Shown piece by piece: positions 57,900 through 64,000 of a stretch of DNA of 64,000 nt. Below the pieces are notes generated by a model. The model had not been told where the DNA came from. It made no database searches and saw only the letters and a program-made list of their open reading frames with translations. The stretch lies in contig OW121740.1 in NCBI GenBank assembly GCA_933228675.1, positions 5,821,501-5,885,500 on the forward strand, given 5' to 3'. The stretch is from Stomorhina lunata. Its lineage: Eukaryota > Arthropoda > Insecta > Diptera > Rhiniidae. Numbering within the stretch: the stretch's first letter is position 1; every line of letters begins with the position of its first letter. Made by a program: the position numbers and the translations under genes.

Positions 57900-58520
57900 T
57901 CGAAAAATGTTTATAAGATTTCTATAAAAATTTCTATAAAAATTTTATGCCTAAAAATTTTATAGCGAAAAATTTTCTATAAAAATTTTATACCGAAAAA
58001 TTTTCTATAAAAATTTTATACCGAAAATTTTTCTAAAAAAATTTTATACCGAAAATTTTTCTATTAAAATTTTCTACAGAAATTTTTCTATTAAAATTTT
58101 CTACAGAAAATTTTCTATAAAGATTTTATAACGAAAATTTTTCTATAAAAATTTTATACCGAAAATTTTCTATAAAAATTTTAAACCGAAAATTTTTCTA
58201 AAAAATTTTATACCGAAAATTTTTCTATAAAAATTTAATTTTCGGTATAAAATTTTTATAAAAAAATTTTCGATATAAAATTTTTATAGAAAAATTTTCG
58301 ATATAAAATTTTTATAGAAAAATTTTCGATCTAAAATTTTTATACAAAAATTTTGGGTATAAAATTTTTATAGAAAAATTTTCGGTATAAAATTTTTATA
58401 AAAAAAATTTGGGTATAAAATTTTTATAGAAAAATTTTCGGTATAAATTTTTTCTATAAAATAATTTTTTTCTATAAAAATTTTATACCCAAAATTTTTC
58501 AAGAAAAATTTTCGGTGTAG
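57900..58520. repeat. Satellite array 12 (28-bp ATACCGAAAA variant) with internal inversion
   Basis: Units of 28 bp consist of ATACCGAAAATTTTTCTATA and AAAATTTT. They run in plus orientation to about 58238, then switch to the reverse complement (TTTTCGGTATAAAATTTTTA) up to about 58460, and back again to about 58520. The result is a long inverted repeat centred near 58238. Units in the inverted part alternate CGGTATAAAA and CGATATAAAA, linking this variant to the one at 26-42 kb. Confidence 0.88.
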
Positions 58521-60299
58521 CTTCCATATAAGACCTTCTGGCAAAAGCCACTTAAATTTGTCGAAATTCACAAAAACATTTCTAAATCTAAAGATAATGA
58601 CAATTTTATGTTCACTTTTTGCACACAGATTTCTTGTATAAACTATAACCAAATTTCGAAATTTCGAAAAAGTCGGATCATATTTAAAATAGTTCCCATA
58701 TTAGATGCAATGAAAAGGTGCCAATTTTGCCAATTCACTATAATTCGTATTTATTTTGTCTTGCAACTTTAATAAATATTGATATCCCCTATTGTAATCC
58801 ACTAAGGAGATCTTTCCACAATTTTTTGATACGATCCCATTGTGCAGTATTCGGCTAAATACAACTAAAGAAATATATTTTAGTTATATGTTAAATTTTA
58901 ATCATTCGTTTTAGGTATTTTCTTTATTTTTTTTAAATATAGATGTTTCATGCAGATAATTATGCATTTAATCCTTTGAGTGTTTTATTTTCATTACTTT
59001 TTTTCGTAAAGGTCCTTGACTGTCAGTTTATTTGATTATCATATCAAATGGAGTTTAATATGTCGTTAAATAGTTTTTTATGTTTGTAGATTTTTAATAC
59101 ATTTTAAATTTATTTATTTAAATTTAATTTATTTGCAAATATTTTTGTGATTTACATATTAAAAGTGAATATGTAATTTTTATATTTAATGGAAAATCAC
59201 ATTTAATTAAATAAAATTTATTTTAATGAATTCACTCAGTTTGAGAAAAACGTATGACGAAACGTCCAAAGCCATCGATAGAAAACAACTAATCAAATAA
59301 ATGTTGGGACTTAAATGAAAAAATAGTAAAATTCATAAAAAAAGAACTAACAATTAGCAGATAATTTGCGTAACATTGAAAATTTTAAATTTATTCATTT
59401 TAGGCTTTTAAATGATAGCAACGCTTGAGTAAATTTTGTTATATTTTGGATTAATTTCAACTTGTGTTTTTCAAAATTTATTTTAATTTTTTAGATTACA
59501 AATTTTTTACTTTAATTTTTAATTTAAAAATTTTAATGTTTTAAATTTCACTACCAAAAAAACCGTTGCTAACGTTGTTAACCACCGCAATACTTAGGAA
59601 AAACTGAACTCAACTAAAAATTCAAAGACAATTAGAGACAATAACAATTTTATGCATTTTTTTGTAATTCAAGTTTTTTTTTCTGTCCCTTCTATCGTAA
59701 CAGTTAATCACAAGAAGGGCTTAAATGTTGTCTAAAAACCACCCTTTTCTTTAAAGACAAATCATAAAAAACAAATGTTTGTACATATTTCACCTTTACA
59801 CCTGTAGTCATTCATAGTTTTTTTCGATACGTAATTGTTTTGACCATTACAAAGGCCTCCCCCTGATAGATTTCTCATTTCACTTTAAACTAAAAGTCAT
59901 TCAGCGAAAATAAGCCTGAAATTCTTTTTCTAATATTTGCTTTTATTCCAATTTTCTGTTGGACTTTTATTTTCAAATTTTCTTTATCGGTTTTTATGTT
60001 TTGCTTATATTTTTTTTACACTTTCTGTTTAACAACAAAAACTAAATTTATTGGTTGTTATGGTAACTGGGCTAAAAGTGAAACAGTTACAAAAGCAGTT
60101 TAAACAACTTGTTCATTTCGAAAACCCTCGAAGGGTTTTAGACCGAATGCATTATCGATTTAAGGGTTGCGGTCTTACTTTCGATTTGAAATAGAATTTG
60201 GAATAAATAGGACTAAGACGGCAATTAGCTGATGAAGTCGAGCATATTTAATATTAAAACCATAAAAACCCTTTTTAAAGCAAAATTTGTTTTGCCATA
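58521..60299. other. AT-rich DNA, no gene seen
   Basis: Plain AT-rich sequence with no splice-bounded exon or recognisable protein. The minus-strand frame 58368-58652 starts here and runs into the satellite; it is not supported. Confidence 0.4.
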
Positions 60300-62770
60300 A
60301 AATTTTCCATTAACAATTTTTAAGTCGAAAAATGTTTATATCGAAAATTTCTTTAAAAACAATTTAATACCGCAAAATGTTCAATAAAAATTTTGTATCT
60401 AAAAATTTTCTTTAAAAATTTTATGCCGAAAAAATTTCTATAAAAATTTTTTATAAAAACTTTATACCGAAAAATTTTCCATAAACATTTTATACCGAAA
60501 AATTTTATACCAAAAAATTTTCTATAAAAATTTTATACCGAAAATTTTACTATAAAAATTGTATACCAAAAATTTTTCAATAAAAATTTTATACCAAAAA
60601 ATTTTCTATAAAAATTTTATGCTAAAAATTTTTCTATAAAAATGTTATGCTAAAAATTTTTCTATAAAAATTTTATACCGAAAATTTTTCTGTAAAAATT
60701 TTATACCGAAAATGTTTCTATAAAAATTTTATACCAAAAATTTTTCTATTAAAATTGTATAACGAAAATTTTTCTATAAAAATGTTATACCAAAAATTTT
60801 AAAACGAAAATTTTTCTACAAAAATTTTTTTATAAAATTTTTGTTCTGAAAATATTTCTATAAAAATGTTATACCGAAAATTTTTCTATAAAAATTTTAT
60901 ACAGAAAATTTTTCTATAAAAATTTTATACCGAAAATTTTTCTATAAAAATTTTATACCGAAAAATTTTCTATAAAAATTTTATACCGAAAATTTTTCTA
61001 CGAAAATTTTATACCGAAAATTTTTCCACGAAAATTTTATACCGAAAATTTTTCTATAAAAATTTTATACCAAAATTTTCTATAAAAATTTTAAACCAAA
61101 AATTTTTCTAAAAAATTTTATACCGAAAATTTTTCTATAAAAATTTTATACCGAAAATTTTTCCATAAAAATTTTTTACCGAAAATTTTTCTTTAATAAT
61201 TTTATACCGAAAAATTTTCTATAAAAATTTTATACCGAAAATTTTTCTACGAAAATTTTTCCACGAAAATTTTATACCGAAAATTTTTCTATAAAAATTT
61301 TATACCAAAATTTTCTATAAAAATTTTAAACCAAAAATTTTTCTAAAAAATTTTATACCGAAAATTTTTCTATAAAAATTTTATACCGAAAATTTTGCTA
61401 TAAAAATTTTTTACCGAAAATTTTTCTTTAATAATTTTATACCGAAAAATTTTCTATAAAAATTTTATACCGAAAAATTTTATACCGAAATTTTTACTAT
61501 AAAAATTTTATACCGAAAAATTTTAAACCGAAAATATTTCTATAAAAATTTTATACAGAAAATTTTTCTATAAAAATTTTATACCGAAAATTTTTCTATA
61601 AAAATTTTATACCGAAAATTTTTCTTTAAAAATTTTATTCCGAAAATTTTTTCTATAAAAATTTTATACCGAAAATTTTTTCTATAAAAATTTTATACCG
61701 AAAATTTTTTCTATAAAAATTTTATACCGAAAATTTTTCTATAAAAATTTTATACCGAAAATTTTTCTACAAAAATTTTATACCGAACATTTTTCTATAA
61801 AAATTTTATAACGAAAATTTTCTATAAAAATTTTATACCGAAAATTTTTCTATAAAAATTTTATACCGAAAATTTTTCTATAAAAATTTTATACCGAAAA
61901 TTTTTCTATAAAAATTTTATACGGAATATTTAATGTGGAAAATTTCCTATAAAAATTTTATACCAAAAATTTCTCTATAAAAATTTAATTACGAAAATTT
62001 TTCTATTAAAATTTCAAAGCGAAAATTTTTTACCGAAAATTTCATACAGAAAAATTTTTTACCCAAAAAATTTTCTATTAAAAATTATTCTATAAAACTT
62101 TTATACCGAAAAATTTTCAAAAAAAAAATTTGTACCGAAAATTTATCTAAAAAAATTTTAAACCGAAAATTTTTCTAAAAAATTTTTATACCGAAAATTT
62201 TTCTAAAAAATTATATACCGAAAAATTTTCTATAAAAATTTTATACCGAAAATTTTTCTGTAACAATTTTATACCGAAATGTTTTTTCTAAATTTATACC
62301 AAAAATATAAAAATTCATAAAAAAAATTAAGGTATAAAATTTGTATACCAAAAATTTTTCTATAAAAATTTTATGACGAAAATGTTTCTATAAAAGTTTT
62401 ATACCAAACATTTTTCTATACAAATTTTGTACCAAAAATATTTCTAAAAAAAATTTATACCGAAAAATTTTTTTCTAAAAATTTGATACCTTAAATTTTT
62501 TTATGAAATTTTATACGGAAAATTTTATTATAAAAATTTTATACCGAAAATTTTGCTACAAAAATTTTTCAATAAAAATTTTATACCAAAAATTTTATAC
62601 CGAAAATTTTACTATAAAAATTTTATACCGAAAAATTTTAAACCGAAAATATTTCTATAAAAATTTTATACAGAAAATTTTTCTATAAAAATTTTATACC
62701 GAAAATTTTTTAATAAAAATTTTATACCAAAAATTTTTCTATAAAAATTTTATACCGAAAATTTTTCGTT
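60300..62770 (+). repeat. Satellite array 13 (28-bp ATACCGAAAA variant)
   Basis: About 85 units of 28 bp consist of ATACCGAAAATTTTTCTATA and AAAATTTT. A block with TTTTTCCACGAAAATTTTAT, then ATACCAAAATTTTCTATA, occurs at about 61021 and 61256, 235 bp apart. Units at 61590-61900 are nearly uniform. The core here is CTATAAAAATTTTAT rather than CTATAGAAAA, so the palindrome is weaker. The right end is followed by ATAGTCCCATAACTCGACTATAG, similar to the flank at 33890. Confidence 0.92.
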
Positions 62771-64000
62771 ATAGTCCCATAACTCGACTATAGTTTTTTT
62801 ATTAACAAATTTAGTAAAGCGTTAATTTTGCTACTAAATTTGTTTTAATTTTGCTATTTTTAAATTTACATTTTGTAAAAATAGCAATAAATTTGACCTT
62901 TTCGTCAAAAAACAAACCTTTGACCTATGTTTGAAATTTATACACAAAATTTCTACCTTTGGCTATGAATTTTGCATAAATATTTAAAATATAAATATTT
63001 TGGTCGACTTTAATATTTTTTCCCCTTTATCTCTGGTTAAAATATGTGTTAACGTTTTGTTCTAACGTGATTTCAAAGAATTATATAAAAATATATAGAA
63101 TGAGGGAAATTGAGAATAAAAGTAAAGAACAAAATAAAAATGTCAATAAACGTTTTACACATGAGTGATTAATTTGTCACAAAATTAGTTTTGAATTACC
63201 TTTTGATTGGTAAAAAATAAAAAAAAAGAAATACAAAAACGTTTTCATATTCGAATTTGAAATGTGTAAAAAGTTGAAATGAACACAATTTGTATTTTGT
63301 TACGAAACAAGTGAGACCAATATTCTAAATGTTGGTGAAGTAAAGGGTTATTTCAAAATGATGATTTTTTATATAACGAGCAATTTTTTTTATTTAAAAA
63401 AAAATTTATTATGATATTTTTGAAATTTCTTTATATTATTTTTAAAGAATTCATTTTTCTTATATGAAAACTTTTCTATAGATAAAGATATCTATCATTA
63501 TCAAATATCATTATTTGAATTTTTATTTTTGCAAATTTAGTTACTTTTTTTATTTCACCCTTTACCTTAGTATTTTCCAGGTTTTTGTCATAAAGGTCAT
63601 ATTATGAAATATTTTGCAATTTTGAAGGCTTGACTTTAAGTGACGTTTAGCGCAATTTTTATTTAAGAAGTCTTATACATGAGGTTAAATTAGGTACAAA
63701 ATATGAAAAAAATTGGTACCTTTTAAGGGTGAAATTTTATATAAAAGAATGAACATTGATAATGACCTCCCTTAAACAGCAATTTTTATATTTTGCTGCA
63801 AAAAATTTTATAATTATGACAATTTGCTATATAAATAGCAGCTTTTTCAATTAAAATAAAAAAATAATATACAAATTTCATTGAACAAACCTAATATCTT
63901 ATTATACAATTTTACATGAGGGTATTGCACTACCCATTTAGTACAACGTTTTATTTCCGTAGTTAACAGACAACCTTTCTTCAATACGTGTCGATGTTTG
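62771..64000. other. AT-rich DNA to the window end, no gene seen
   Basis: No recognisable gene, repeat or RNA. CTTTTCTATAGATAAAGATA at about 63471 is a single stray match to the satellite core. Confidence 0.4.

Overview
The window is AT-rich eukaryotic nuclear DNA from a higher fly, most likely a calyptrate such as a blowfly. The evidence is two recognisable insect genes with spliced exons, bride of sevenless (boss) and a TRM9-like tRNA methyltransferase of the fid/TRMT9B type. Insect-type transposons (a Tc1/mariner element, a Penelope-like retroelement, a piggyBac-like MITE and a tRNA-derived SINE) and very long introns and intergenic stretches point the same way. Both genes lie on the minus strand.

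Layout. Positions 1-22152 are the 5' part of the methyltransferase gene. Its first coding exon (22020-22152) splices in matching phase to a second exon (1193-2193) across an intron of about 19.8 kb. The rest of the catalytic domain lies beyond position 1. More than half of that intron is tandem satellite DNA (2400-4790, 6900-8620, 10450-12095, 13361-15390, 19603-21540). From 22153 to 48193 there is no confident host gene, only satellite arrays (26010-28210, 31465-33900, 35690-42480, 44386-47190), transposons nested in them, and AT-rich single-copy DNA. boss occupies 48600-53626 as four coding exons totalling about 869 codons; its 2.3 kb second intron is filled with another satellite array. From 53685 to 64000 there are three more arrays, a GC-rich fold-back hairpin and otherwise plain DNA. 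The most upstream boss exon is either missing or unrecognised.

The dominant feature is a superfamily of 28-31 bp satellites sharing a CTATAG core, usually inside TTTTCTATAGAAAA. Each array carries its own variant of the second half-unit: TTATCGATAA, TTTTCGATATAAAA, TTTTACGATATTAAAA, TTTTTGATAAAAAA or ATACCGAAAA. The 31-bp variant is made almost wholly of two palindromes, AAGTTATCGATAACTT and TTCTATAGAA. It therefore places a perfect TATCGATA, the DREF-type DRE and BEAF-32-type CGATA motif, in roughly 170 units inside one intron. Two of its arrays face each other in opposite orientation. Most arrays contain recent block duplications of 220-690 bp.

Transposons can be dated against the satellites. 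A 1298-bp mariner with a broken DD37E-type transposase sits at a TA, and a paralogous empty copy of that site survives about 2 kb away. A 5'-truncated Penelope-like element retains a 581-codon open RT plus GIY-YIG frame. A second partial copy of the last boss codons and 3' flank lies about 3.8 kb beyond the gene. No operon-like cooperation among genes is expected here; boss (a photoreceptor ligand and class C GPCR-like protein) and the tRNA methyltransferase are independent loci.
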